Source of the DNA: Callaeas wilsoni
Taxonomy: Eukaryota; Chordata; Aves; Passeriformes; Callaeidae
Reading direction: 5' to 3'
NCBI GenBank assembly: GCA_013398955.1
Contig: VWPU01004574.1
Location: 1 to 64,000, forward strand
DNA: 64,000 nt
Below, in pieces: positions 38,161 through 50,325 of the stretch. Every line of letters begins with the position of its first letter. Positions within the stretch are counted from its first letter, which is position 1. The notes under the pieces were generated by a model. It was given only the letters and a program-made list of their open reading frames with translations, ran no database searches and was not told the origin of the DNA. A program made the position numbers and the translations under genes.

Positions 38161-39473
38161 CTTTCTCTTGTACCCCATCCTGTCATTGCCCAGTATGAAT
38201 AGGTTCTAGAGAATAAATTAGAACTATGCAATCAAGTGAGCCAGTGCTGGCAAGACTTTTGCCTCACTGTAAAGGTATGAAAGGTATGTATTTGTTAGGT
38301 TGTATTATAACAGAAAAAGGATGATCTTAGGGATGCGGCAGCTGTGCGCTCAATGGAGTCAACTCTAAAAGTACACAGCTTCTGTGCAGTCTAAAGTAAC
38401 TTAAATTTTTCACAGATGGGTATTTACATTCTGTTTCCTTGCTGACCGAAATAGTACAGATTTTTCTAATCTACTAATTCAGTAGTTGTGCTGGGTGGAG
38501 AACAGTCTGGTTAATGGTGGGGGTTTAGTGATTTATGCCCAATACCAGATGTATGGAACTGGAACCCACAGATGGATGATTGGAAATGTTCTAGTTGTTT
38601 GCTTGTGCCTTCCTGTTCCTCCACCATTGCACTTGCATTACCTGTGCTTTCCTCAGTATTAGCAGTAGGGCAGATGGCAGTGACTGCCTTTAAATTGTCC
38701 TTGCTTACATATCCAGGAGTTGGATAAAAGCAGTGAACCTCCCTCTGTGCCCCTGACTAAGTCTGAGCACAAGTGCAGCCTTTCAGCTGAAAGCTGAAAT
38801 GCTAACTCTTGCAAGTAGCTGCTGTGTTACTATTTCTAAAGCAAAAAAACCAGAAATTAACGTCTCCATCCTCACCTGTAGTACTGATGTTTTGTGCCTG
38901 GTCAGAGTTGGAAGCAAAACAGTGAATTAATTCGCTCTGTACATGGTGCAGTAGCTGTATTTTGGCTCCTTGAATGTGTATATTCTTAGCAATCTAATGC
39001 ACAGCCACATCACCATTTCGGGCAGCTTAATCACTGTTACTGTTTCTGTGCAAGTAAAAAATACCTCAGAAACCCTATTGTGGATCCTGTATTTGACCTA
39101 GACATTCACTTAAAAACAAAAACAAACCAAAAAAAAGTTGCTTCTACTTGAAAAGGATTATTCTTGAATCATAGGGTCACAAGAGATGGATGCAGAAAGG
39201 CAAGCAGGAAAGTACAAGAAGATGGTAGAAGAACGTGGCATGTTGCTGTGATGACACTGTAATCTTAGAGAAAAATAAATCTGCGTTTACAATCTTCTGA
39301 ATTAGATAAATTATTGATCTTCTCAGAATGGGAAAACTGGTTTTCAAAGATACACTGAGTATGGAGCTGTTGTATTTATATACACAGAAAATGTCTGAAA
39401 AAGTCAATGTAGTTTTATCAGCTTAAAAAAACCTTCAGATTTACACTTCCATCTAACTTTATTTGTTTTCCAG

Positions 39474-39595
39474 GCTTAGTTCTGAGTCTCTTACTGCACT
39501 CGAGATACCCAATGACATGCTTCAGATCATCCAGGATCTTATTCTGGACCTTCGTGTACGTTGCATTATCGTGACCTTACAACACACAGCAGAAG
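39474..39595 (+). CDS. EXOC2: EXOC2 window exon 10
   Basis: 122 bp. G completes the split Arg, then [40 protein letters not shown], ending with the G of a split Asp codon. Acceptor TTTGTTTTCCAG, donor [18 protein letters not shown] and [10 protein letters not shown] are among the best conserved Sec5 rod motifs. Confidence 0.97.
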
Positions 39596-40192
39596 GTAAT
39601 AGAAGGCTGCAGGTCCCCTTGCTCGCTGTCATTCTTTTTGCACCTAATTAGCCCAAACCGTGTTCTGAAAGATAGCAGTCTTTATTACAGATATTGTAGT
39701 GGCAGTGGACTCATCTGATTCTGTAGTCTCTCACAAGAGCAACTCAAATACTTCATTTTTCTGCCAGAAATGAGATATGAGGATTTTCTTCCCTCAGCCT
39801 AATAAAAAGAGTAGGTTAGACTTGTTTCTTTTGAGTTGAAACAGTTCTACAATGCAACTGATTTATTTCATGATGCAGCTTTTCCATGTTGGAAATATAA
39901 TTTATTTTCTTTATTGAGTTTTTCTGTAACATGAAGAATTAAATAAGCAGTGTCCCACCCCCAAAGACAAAAAAAAAAAAAGCCCAAAAAAACAATCCAC
40001 AGTCCTTTATAAAGTATTTTAGTTGTGTGGTTTCCAGCGCTTTTTTACTAACATTGTAATCCCCACAGTTTCCTGCTGTGTACACAACTTTTGCCATAAA
40101 TGTCTGGATTGGAAAGGCCAGTAACACATTCTCTAAATCTAATGTGACTCTATGCCATCAGAGGCCACTCTTCTTGCTGTCTTTTCAATGAA

Positions 40193-40238
40193 TTTCTAGA
40201 TCTCCTAGAAATAAGATCTAGAAATTTCTAGATCTCCT
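40193..40238. repeat. Direct/inverted repeat cluster with perfect palindrome
   Basis: TTTCTAGATCTCCT occurs at 40193..40206 and again at 40225..40238. Between them lies AGATCTAGAAA (40214..40224), the exact reverse complement of TTTCTAGATCT. Positions 40214..40235 therefore form a perfect 22-bp palindrome, and the left copy can pair with the middle one as a hairpin with a 10-nt loop. Confidence 0.95.
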
Positions 40239-41731
40239 GTTTCTCCTAAAATCAGAGCAGATTGATCTACTAATTCCCTTAGCAGGACTGTGGGGTTTTT
40301 TGCCAAAAGACTACTTACCTTCAATGTCAAAAAAATTAGGGCTTTTCAATATTACAGTTTAGTCACTTTTAATCTTTAACATATCCTTTTATGTAGGCTG
40401 ACATGAAGCTAAGAGTTTTACTCTACGCTTAAGTCTGCCAGGCATGGGTGGCTATATTAAGCAAGTTTTTAAACTTTTGGTGACAACAAATCATTAGGTA
40501 TCTATGGTTTATTTGTTAAAATGTTGATATGAATTGCATTCTTGGCTCTTGTTTTATTAAATCTCATTTTACAATTAACATTATTTTTCTGCATTAATAT
40601 CAAGCTAGCTGGCTGACTAAGTTCATACATTGTCTTGTCTCCTAAAAACTCTGTAAAGTAGTATCACTATTTCAGATTTCACTTAAAGTAGAAGAAGGTC
40701 TTTTTTGCTTTTCATCCCTTAGCACAATTGAGTTCAATTGTTTGTTTTTTCTTAATGATAAGTGAAAGAGTTGGGGTTTTTTTTAATTGCGACATGAGGA
40801 TTGTCTTATTGGACTGACTTATTCCTCTGTCTAGGAACTGTAAGTGATTCCTCAGATGTCCTGCTGTTTCAAAGGAAGGAAGTATTCAGCTCTCAACCAT
40901 TTTCTTTACAGTCCTCAGCTTATCCAATCTCTGAGCTACCTACTTAGCTTCTCTAGCACAGTCCAGAGAGCTCCAATGTGTGATCAACGGTGAAAAAATC
41001 TGTTGTCTTACTAGTTTTGCCTACTTGTTGCATCATGGCAATAGCCCAGCTCTTTGTTCGGATGTAGAGTTTCTGCTCCACATATTCTGATTGCTGGCTA
41101 CACATTCTGTGTAGGAAAAACTCTTGTGGTGGTCTGTACCTTAGTTTTTAATAAAAGCCATTCATACTTTTCTGTCTTGAATCAAAAGAAATCAGATCTC
41201 TAGAGATGCTGGTGTGTGCTGTTGGCTGGATAATGCTGCTCTCTTTTGTCTAGCCATAACAGCAGCCTTCCTTGACTACTGCTTCCATCCCCTATCAATG
41301 AAGCAGTTCTGTGTGTTGGCTATAGCATCAAACAGGAGGAAAGATGCCTGCTTGTATCATAACTCTCATTCCATACTGTTGCATTGCATGCCTTATCTGT
41401 GGGGGCCCTTTCTTTTTGTTCTTTGCCTGCGAAAGAAAATTGTACTTCTGGAATGTATTTAAGATAGTGGGCATTTTTTTCGGCACATGACCAGGTCAAT
41501 TGGACCCTTGAAAAAGCTCTTATTATGAGGGGACGAGTGAAAGAACAGGTAATGGATATTTTCATGGAGCTATGTAAGTGTATCTCAGAAGGAGCTATAT
41601 CTGCAATGCATAAGTCAAAAAGACTCCTCCTGGACTTGAATTTCACCTCTCCAGTATCTCCAAAATATGAGTAAAGTGCTGATATAAATTTCAGTTTCAT
41701 CTCCTGCTGCCTGTTGTAAGTTGGTAAAGGT

Positions 41732-41769
41732 ATTCAGATGTAGTTAAAATACTCAGATGTAGTTAAAAT
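41732..41769. repeat. Two-copy 19-bp tandem repeat
   Basis: ATTCAGATGTAGTTAAAAT is followed directly by ACTCAGATGTAGTTAAAAT, with one mismatch. This looks like a small slippage duplication. Confidence 0.9.
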
Positions 41770-43197
41770 ATTCAATACAGCACTTCAGCTTTTCAAATAC
41801 GATAAACCTGCCCACACACAGGGGTTTTTTTGTTGTCTTATGATAAACACCATATACACACACTGGCCTTGAGAGGCAGTCTGTGTTCTTTCCCTCTTGT
41901 ATGTGATCACTGGTCATAAAGGTCATGAAAGAGAAATTATGTGAATGCCAGACTAGACAGGGGGTTTACATGAATGTATTTGACTGGAATTTGATGAGCA
42001 GTGAAATGTGAGAAAGAAATTTGGTGGGTTTTATAGTTGCATTAGCTAAGAAGAGAATGCAAAAGTGAGCAGCCAGAAAAACATGTAAAGGCTGACCAGT
42101 GCAGTCTAAACCCTTAGAACAATATCAATTGAATTAAGTAGGAAAGAGAACAGAGTAATTACTCTGTACAATCCCTTAATGCCTTTTATCCTCACTGAGC
42201 CTGTACTTCCGTGAGACTTGCAGAGTATGACACTATAACTAAGCTTCTTAGTTTGGCTACAAAAAGCACTAAGATTTTGAAGATACCTTTCAGCGTGCAT
42301 TAGTTATACTCTTTTCTCAGATTTTTAGAAGAGATGGTAGTTCACTGAAATTTTTGCTTATTTAAAAGGGTGTTTCATGACGTGCAGACACTTCTGATGA
42401 GCAATTTCTGTGTGAGAAAACTGTATGTCAAAGCCTCACAAACTGCACACAGTTCATCTTTGTTCTGTTTACACTTCAGTTAAGCACAAAATACAGTGAT
42501 GATGCACAATGCATGCCATCCATAGAGGAATTGGGTTTTTATAGTGCGTAAGTTCTGGATTCACATCCCAACAAATAGTTGTATAGTAAACCTGTATAAG
42601 TTAACACCTTCTGGGTAGTGGAAGAGAATGCTTTTGGCACATGCCTTCATGTATTTTTGAAGGAAATCTGGCCCTGTGGATCCTTGACCCTGAGTGGGGA
42701 CCCTGTGCCTCTTTTATAGTTCTGAATATGAATTATATGCTGTCCTTTCCGTCTTTGCTAAAATGCTAGGCAGTTGTTCTTTCATTTTTAATTAAGAGCT
42801 AGAGCGTTATAGACTAGAGACTTGGGTTCTTGGATGAAGTATTTTATATTGTGATTAAAAAATTTACAAAATAATAACAAACCCAAAGCCTGCACAATAT
42901 TCCTTTAATTCTAAGCTTTCCAGTAAACTATGTGCTTCATGCAAGTGCTGCCATGTATCATAGATGGTGCTTCTCTGTGTGGTGTCACCAGCACCCCATG
43001 TGTGAGTTCCATTCTTAGTCATTTGAGAGTACCGAAGGCTTTGAAGGTTGTAGTGCTATTTGCTTGTATGCCTAGTCATTGCAGTTCCAGTGTCTGTGGT
43101 TTATCTTTTCAAGTTCAAGGAGTTTTTAATAATGAAAATTTATACCTTCTCTCCCCACCCACCCATCCCATATTTCCCCTATTACTCTGTCCTACAG

Positions 43198-43259
43198 ATA
43201 TAAAGAGATTAGCTGAAAAGGAGGACTGGGTTGTTGACAATGAAGGTTTGACATCATTG
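43198..43259 (+). CDS. EXOC2: EXOC2 window exon 11
   Basis: 62 bp. AT completes the split Asp, then IKRLAEKEDWVVDNEGLTSL, ending in phase 0. Acceptor CTGTCCTACAG. The donor TTG|GTGGGT departs from consensus at the last exon base context and at +3/+4, making it the weakest GT donor in the window. The KRLAEKEDW..DNEGLTSL motif is highly conserved. Confidence 0.95.
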
Positions 43260-43301
43260 GTGGGTATACTTCGTATCTTGTAGGCACTTTCTTTGCTGAT
43301 G

Positions 43302-43318
43302 TTTTTTTTTTTTTTTTT
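43302..43318. repeat. T homopolymer (17 nt)
   Basis: An uninterrupted T run beginning 43 bases after the exon 11 boundary. In pre-mRNA this is a U-rich intronic element of the sort TIA-type or PTB-type proteins can bind; any role here is inference. Confidence 0.9.
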
Positions 43319-43974
43319 GCATGTGTAATGAAAGTGATTTCTATATTCTCCAAAATTTAAGTTACTTTGGACTTTATCTGTACGTGTGCATACTGGTGTC
43401 TGTAGTTTTATTAAAATATGAGAATATGGGAAGCTAAATTTTTTTTTAATTGTTTGAATGGTTACCTCTTTGAATGGTTTACCGGAGTAAAAAGTCATAC
43501 TTGAGGTCACAAGTTCAGTTCACATCAAAATGCTTCATAACTTAGTAGGCACACTACCATGGAATTGGTCTGTAGCTAAATAAATAGGTCACTTATATGT
43601 TATAATGAGAAATTGAACTGAAAAGCAACTAATTTAGGAGATTGCCTGCATGCAAACAACCAATGACTTGAAACCAAATTCAGATAAATTAGTGAGATGC
43701 TTTCTGGAAATAAACAGTAATGAGTAATGCCTAAAACACAGCAAGCGTGTTGTAGGTGTGACTTAAAAACAATCTGTGAAAGCAGAAAAGGCCTGTGGGA
43801 GGGAGAGTTGCTTTGTGTATGTTATCTAAGGGAATGCTCCACAGACTTTTTTAGTTCTTCTTATTTGCTTCTATAAATACGTGTTTGAAGTTGAGTAGGA
43901 GGACATTAAGCAGTCACAATATGCATACTGTAGGAAGGAGTGTTGTTGTCAATTGTAGTACTATAACCAGATTT

Positions 43975-44085
43975 ACAGCTTCTGGTCTTGATTTCAGTTG
44001 CTGCTGCTGTGGGCAAGTCCCTTAACTTTTCTGTTTTTCACTACGTTCATCTGCTGAATGAAGGGAAGGGGAAGGTTCTTCCACA
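43975..44085 (+). mobile_element. MIR-type SINE core remnant
   Basis: TGTGGGCAAGTCCCTTAACT followed by TTTCTG...TTCATCTGCTGAATGAAGGG follows the MIR core ('TTGGGCAAGTCACTTAACCTCTCTG...TCATCTGTAAAATGGGG') in sequence and spacing. It is diverged and truncated, in + orientation. MIRs are amniote-wide and old; few survive recognisably in birds. Confidence 0.55.
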
Positions 44086-45407
44086 AAAGTGTTGTTTCTT
44101 CATGCTTGTGCTGTATCCTAACCCATCTTTATTAAAAAAACTGCTTAAGTCATTTTTGTGCTTAGAAATCACCCATTGGGATAATATTAGAGCAAAAGTT
44201 AACCAGTATAAAAAAGGGCCAGGCAGTCTCTTTGGGGACATTTTAGGCTTGAGGTAGAAACTGTATTTTCAGTTTGTAGGAAAGGTTGAGGACTCCTTTA
44301 GCATTTATATTCCAGGTAAAAGTGATATACAGAACCAGGTTTTCTCAGCTTCATAATACCCAAAGAATCACATATCTAAACAGTTTTCCTCTCCTGAGAT
44401 GTGATGTTTTATGGTGTGGAAGCAAAAATCCAAGAGCAGCACTTTACTGCTGGCCTTTTTCTTTTAATGGATCCAAAAATACTAGATATAGATTGTGTTA
44501 GTGGCTTTTTTCATGATTTTCATTTTGCTGTGTGAGCGTCAGTTTCCCAATCCACCTCCACCATTTACAGAAATAAAAGTTATTCCTAAGCCTAAAGTTA
44601 GTAGCATGCCATGAAGTATCTACTGAATGAAAAGCAAATTTACACGACTTACAAACTTTTTTGTCCACTTTGACCCAAATCCAGTAAGATGATGTCTCTC
44701 TTTTCTGGAGCAGTGACTGCTTCACATTGCCCAGCACAACAGGTTCCTGCCCAATACCAGCAGACAGATGCATTAAAAAAATAAAGTGTGACTTACCAGG
44801 GAAGAGAGAAAGACAAGGAAAAAGTGACTAATGACTCTACTGTGAACTTGTTTGCACTTTCAGGATGAAATTGATACGTATTATCCAGGCACTCATATTT
44901 CAGGTTTGGAAACCTGAAGGTAACAACAGCCCCTCAGACCACTTTTTGTTCCATTTGAGAGAAGCTTCAGTCTGATTTTCTTAGAAACCTTTTGCTGAAA
45001 TACAGTGCAGAAATATTGGACATCCCAGGCAAAATTCTATCCCAGCTTGGATCAAGGAGTGGAGGAGGGAATGTGTCAACAGGCATCTGTAATGCTACCA
45101 CAAGCAGCTCTAAAAATCTTTCATGAGTCTTTAATATGAGACTGGTTGGTATAAAAGTCTCTCATTCAGATGAAAAATGTACATTGATCTATGGTAATTC
45201 AGTAGATAACTTACGTACAAAAGCGCATCACTACAAAAGGGTCTTCTGGTAATATATTAAGTGTGATTTTTATTTTTTTTCCCCTCACTCCTTATTTGGG
45301 ATAATTTGGAAATAAAGAGTTTACCATATACCTTGTAAGTTTTAATGTATTTGTGTAGTGTATATTTAATGTGCTTATCTACAGCTAACAATTCGTTTGA
45401 CTTTCAG

Positions 45408-45488
45408 CCATCCCAGTTTGAACAGTGCATTATTCATTCCTTGCAATCTCTTAAAACTGTGTTGGACTGTAAACCTGGAGAAGCCAGT
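45408..45488 (+). CDS. EXOC2: EXOC2 window exon 12
   Basis: 81 bp, phase 0 both ends: [20 protein letters not shown] then CKPGEAS. Acceptor GACTTTCAG, donor AGT|GTAAGT. The FEQCI..SLQSLK..L.CKPGEAS pattern is the family's. It is a symmetric exon. Confidence 0.96.
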
Positions 45489-46417
45489 GTAAGTTTTGAT
45501 TTATGTTTTCATTTTTGTTCTTCTTCTGAAACGCAATAGTAATTTACATGAAAAGAACTTTCCGAGAATGATCCAAAGATATAACTTTCCTCTTTATTTT
45601 TTTTCCCGTGTACACCTTTCCACTTGTGCTAGCTTTTAGACTTCTGTTTATGCTTCCTTTGTTAAGAGTAGTTTGTGTGTATGGGGTGGATTGAACCTAT
45701 ATTTAAATCCTTAAAGCTGTTCTTTTGAAAAAAAATGCTACTCATGTAATTTTCAGATAGCAGTAGACATTACATCTAAAATTAAAAAGGGAGAGGCCAT
45801 TCCTAGGAGTTACTCTTCACTTGGTATTGGATCCAGATTACTTGAAGAACTTCCATTTTTTGTCCCCGTCTGCTCAGTACCTTGACGCTCTGATTGATTG
45901 AAGCATTGATGTTTTCTTTCAGGTTTCAGCGTTCTAAGGGAGTTTAACACTTTTCCAAACTCCCTTGGGGCCCTATGTATAGGTATTGTTTCTCTCTCCT
46001 CACTTGTATTAATCTTTATGACTAGTTTGTCTATCTTCTTAATGAATATTATTCAAAAGAATCTGCAGTGAATTCACCTGCATGATGAATCCTCCTTTTT
46101 AGGACACAAAGACCTTGATATGTCCTGGAATCTTTTGCTGCAATTCCATTAGCCAACAATGACACATACCACATGTACTAGGACTTCCTTCCTTTTACTG
46201 TGTTCTCTCTTCATGCCTGTCAAACTGTTTGCTGGGACTTGTATTCTCTCTCCCATTTTTAGAATGGAGAAAAATTAAAATTGATCCATAAGAAAACACT
46301 GTCCCAGCAGCCACTCCTTTAATCGTGTCATCTCTTTAGGGATAAGTTACTCAGGCCTTCCTTGAGAATAAGGCCATGTGAAGCTGTTCTGCTGAAATAA
46401 TATGCTTGCATCCTCAG
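45489..46417 (+). other. EXOC2: Intron 12 of window (929 bp)
   Basis: Donor GTAAGT, acceptor TTGCATCCTCAG. Nothing recognisable is seen inside. Confidence 0.93.
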
Positions 46418-46477
46418 GTTTTCCAACAGCAGAAAACACAGGAGGATGTGTGCCAGCTAAGCATTGGGATCATGCAG
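46418..46477 (+). CDS. EXOC2: EXOC2 window exon 13
   Basis: 60 bp, phase 0 both ends: VFQQQKTQEDVCQLSIGIMQ. Acceptor GCATCCTCAG, donor CAG|GTAACT. It is the smallest exon in the window, too short to stand out as an open frame, and was found by homology with vertebrate EXOC2 and by its splice sites. Confidence 0.96.
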
Positions 46478-47341
46478 GTAACTTGAGCACTTTTAAGTAT
46501 GAAATTGTCAACACACGTGACCATCAAAAATGTGTGTGTTGTACCTTACCCACCTCCCAAAAGGTAGCTTAAGTTGATGACTGTGTTATTCCTCTGGTAC
46601 ACTCCGGGATACTGAGAAATGTTTGACTTTAAAAGTAGGTAGAGCTTACTAGCTAAATCTGGTGATGGCAAATCCTCAGAGAGTAAGTGACGTATTCAAG
46701 TATTTTACCAAATGTTATTGTTCGAGATTTTACTGACAATTGACACTTGCTGAGCTGATGCCATCTAACATCTGTATACTGCAGTGAGAGGAGAAATGCT
46801 GATTTTCATCAGCTGAGGATCTGGCTTTTAATTTTTGCATCAGAAAACAGTGGTTTTTGTAACAAAATCTGATTTTTTTTTAATTGATTTGAAATTAGGT
46901 AATAGCACTCTTTAGTGCTATTTAGGTTTTTGAACCATTTTAATAGATTACTCAAATAAGAAACCATGAGCCAAAGCAACAAAAGGATTATAGTGAGACT
47001 TCTGCAATTTTTACTTAGGATCCACTGTTCAGATTGAACATGTGAAAACTGTTAACCATGCTAACCAGCAGATTATCACTGCATAATTTTAGACATGCAT
47101 CATGAAAATTACTTATCAAGATTAAAAATTACTGTGTTTTCCTACAAGTAAACTATGATGCATACAAAATAGAAAATATGCATTCAAAAGTTGTAACTAA
47201 AATGTTACTGTATTTATGTAAGGTTTAAGACAAAACAAGGTGATGATGATTGTTCTGCTTTTATTGAGTGTAGTAAAAGTGAATTTGAGAACTTTTTAAA
47301 GTTCTGGCAGAAAATTTAGATCTCGCTTTATTATTTCCTAG
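46478..47341 (+). other. EXOC2: Intron 13 of window (864 bp)
   Basis: Donor GTAACT, acceptor TTATTTCCTAG. AT-rich; nothing recognised. Confidence 0.93.
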
Positions 47342-47403
47342 GGCTTTATAGATTGTTTGGAACAGCTGAGCACCAAACCTGATGGTGACATAGATACATC
47401 ACA
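47342..47403 (+). CDS. EXOC2: EXOC2 window exon 14
   Basis: 62 bp. It starts in phase 0 with GFIDCLEQLSTKPDGDIDTS and ends with CA of a split His codon. Acceptor TTTCCTAG, donor ACA|GTAAGT. The first residues read GFID where the human protein, from memory, has VFIY; the rest of the helix (CLEQLSTKPD) is conserved. The exon was found by homology because it is too short to be obvious as an open frame. Confidence 0.94.
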
Positions 47404-48301
47404 GTAAGTAAAAAGAATTAAGATTTATGTGTAGTATTCTGCAATTGTGGGTGCAAGTCTTATATTTCAGTGGGAGTGTGGTTTTATCCCTGCTGTATTT
47501 CATATTTCTTGTGAATACTTTTGCCTCTAAATAGTGATGCTTTGAAATAAGAGCAGGGCCTTTTTATGTTAAAAAAGTTGTGTGGCATCGTGTAATAAAG
47601 ATTGTACAAGATAATTAATATTACATTACTTATACCATTTTATTCAGTGACACAGATTGTGTGCTGTTGAAGCAGATGTGTTGGTTTTGACATGACTACA
47701 TGGAATCAGTTGTACTTGTCACTAAGTAACATCCAGTCATGGTGAAACATCCCCTGCCTTTCTTTTCTTCCCTTCTCTTTTTTTACTGATTGTATTGGTA
47801 TTTCTGCTAAATTTATGAAAGTTGTTTGTTCAATAAATTCTTACGAGCCACCTATTTTAGAGACCAAAACAAATCAGAGTAGCCTGAGCTTCCAAGAGTT
47901 ACAAACATTTGTTTGTGAAAAGCCAGAGACTTGGCAAATATAGCAATATGCATTGGAAAGGGCAAATTAACTCTGGTTTTAATGGAATATCTTTTTCTTC
48001 CTATTCAGATGACCATTGGCTGGATAGGTGTAAAAACAGAATCTATAACAAAACAGAGAAATTCTAGAAAAGAAAAATGCTTTAGGAAGGGAAGGTCTGT
48101 AGCTGGAATAGTACTATCAGACCACCAAGCTCTTCCTGCAGGCTTTGTGGGCATCTTGGAAAAATTGAACAACATGGGCTGCTTTATCTGGTTTGAGGGG
48201 GATTTGAAATAAGATTCCATTCCATTCCTGTTCATTTGAATCCACCATGTATCAAATAATCAAAAGCTCTATACTACTTACTTTTTAAACAATATTCTTA
48301 G
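47404..48301 (+). other. EXOC2: Intron 14 of window (898 bp)
   Basis: Donor GTAAGT, acceptor AATATTCTTAG. An open frame on each strand near 47931..48235 has no recognised homology. Confidence 0.92.
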
Positions 48302-48368
48302 TCTTTCAGTTGATGTTTCATCTCCAGATTTGTTTGGAAGCATTCATGAAGAATCAAGTCTTTCTTCA
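48302..48368 (+). CDS. EXOC2: EXOC2 window exon 15
   Basis: 67 bp. T completes the split His, then LSVDVSSPDLFGSIHEESSL and SS, ending in phase 0. Acceptor ATTCTTAG, donor TCA|GTAAGT. This Ser/Asp-rich segment (VDVSSPDLFGSIHE) is a conserved, probably exposed linker between helical bundles. Confidence 0.95.
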
Positions 48369-50325
48369 GTAAGTTTGGCTTCTATTTCTAAAAGCTGATG
48401 TGAAAATATTTCTCAATGATACAGGAATATGGCTTTTTGTTGTTGTTGCAATATTGTAAATATTGTTTATTTTGTTTTCTGTTTTTATAGACAACAATTT
48501 TGTATTCTATAGGCATTTCCTAGACACATAAGCATGAGAAAATACAAGGATATAAGGCCCTTATTGAAAGCACTGGTTTTTTTGGTATCTTAGTGTACCA
48601 TGTTAAGATAACTCATGAAAGTGTATTTTTGGAAGCAGGTCCTCAGAAACTAAAATGGCATCACAGAAATCAGGGAAAATAGCATTGGTGTTAAGTCAGC
48701 TGAGGATTTGACTTTTGATTTTATGACCTTGATTTAGATTAGAGTCAGTCTGATTATTAGTTACTTTTTAAAACCCATGAAGATACAGATATTCAGTAAT
48801 ACAGCTTTCCTCAGAAAATTTACTGAGAATAAGTGTTGGTTATTTGTTTGGCTTGTTTGATTCTGAGTTTTTAGGAAGTTGGAAAAAGATTTTTAATATT
48901 CTTGACACTTTGGTTAATGTACTTTCTTCCATTTAAGCAGCTGATAAAAAATGTAGGCTTTACCTACAAGAAGCCTACTGAGAACCTCTTGTGAAATTAA
49001 TATTCCTTAGTAGAGGTTTCAAATGAAGCACAGCTTTGCCTAATTCACAAGAGCAATAAGCATTTCTGCTACAATAAAGAATCACATTGCCAAATTGGGG
49101 CAAGTTTCTGAATTGTATATATATACAGTAGTAATGAGTTCTTTATATAATTTTATTCTTGCAACACATAGATTTGATATTAGTTGTTGACTTGTGATAG
49201 TGGCTTCTTCCTATATGTCATACGTACAAACACTTAAAAAAAAAAAAAGAAATCATGACTTTCGACAATGTCTGGCTTCCATCCACATAATTTTCTTACG
49301 TAAATCACAAGACATTTTGTCTTCTCTTTCTTGAATGAGAACAGAGAAAGTGAGTGATTGGAGTAAGATTGGTCACTGTATTTTTTAAATTCTCATTTTT
49401 CAAATAGTCTTCATACTGACTGATTGTAACTTAAAGAAGAAAGCAACTCTCAGTCCTAGTCATTGTATTACTGAAATACAAAACTGCCAGGAGTTTTGGG
49501 TCTGAAAATCAATACCATTTTTAATCAGATCAGTGCTGTTATGGTGACTTCATTGTCAAATAATTTTGTTTTCAGAATATTTTCTCGGTTGATTTTTAAC
49601 TTTCATCTGAGGTAGAAAAGCAGTTTGAAATTAAAAGGAGAGGAGAAGAGGGAAGATCCAATCTATTTAAATAGTAGTTCTGTCTTGTTTGGTTCTTTGT
49701 TTGGAAACTATATCTTGTTGTATTAAGATCAGGGAAAGGCAATTGTGGTATCTCAACTCCAGAATGTGTATGACTCCCTTGTAGTTAAAAAAATCATTGA
49801 AGAATGGACATAAGTTATAACCACCTAGAATTTCTTCAAATTGCTGAAATTATATAATGTACTTCAGAACCTTCTAGTGTTTTAGAGTCGGTGAGTGCAT
49901 TTGTTCAGTACCCACTTCCCTTGGTTTAGCCAGCTTCATGTGGAAGTGAAGATGATCTTCAGTTGATTTTATGATGGTCATAATTCTTGGTATATTTTTT
50001 GAAACCCAAGTAAAATCCAGAAACAGCTTCCTGGAAAGCTGTCCAAACCTAATTTTTGTAAAGAAGTCTTAACCACAGTTCTGTATTAGTCACAGCTATT
50101 CCAATGAATGCTTCGGATCCTATAAGAAGAAGCATGTTCAGTTATCACACCTGATATTAATTCAGTTCTCAGTGGTTTATTGACAAAAGTATTTGTAAAC
50201 CCCACTTTATTTATGAGCATGTTTATTATGCATAGAGAGTCAATAAAATATATATATTTACAGTGTTGGTTATGCTGATGCTTCTTTTTTCAACTGTTAA
50301 ACTCTTTCTTCTCTTAAATTTTTAG
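48369..50325 (+). other. EXOC2: Intron 15 of window (1957 bp)
   Basis: Donor GTAAGT, acceptor CTTAAATTTTTAG. It contains a 13-A run near 49236. Otherwise nothing is recognised. Confidence 0.92.

Larger units (their letters stand above)
36329..39473 (+). other. EXOC2: Intron 9 of window (3145 bp)
   Basis: Donor GTAAAT, acceptor TTGTTTTCCAG. It contains the AAT microsatellite (36821..36891) and a 37-bp-spaced imperfect direct repeat (38100..38160). The Asn-run open frame over the microsatellite is not a gene. Confidence 0.9.
39596..43197 (+). other. EXOC2: Intron 10 of window (3602 bp)
   Basis: Donor GTAATA, acceptor TCTGTCCTACAG. It holds the palindromic cluster at 40193..40238, a two-copy 19-bp tandem repeat at 41732..41769, and otherwise unremarkable AT-rich DNA. 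Confidence 0.9.
43260..45407 (+). other. EXOC2: Intron 11 of window (2148 bp)
   Basis: Donor GTGGGT, acceptor TTGACTTTCAG. It has a 17-T run at 43302..43318 close to the weak donor and a probable MIR-type SINE remnant at about 43975..44085. Nothing else is recognised. Confidence 0.9.
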
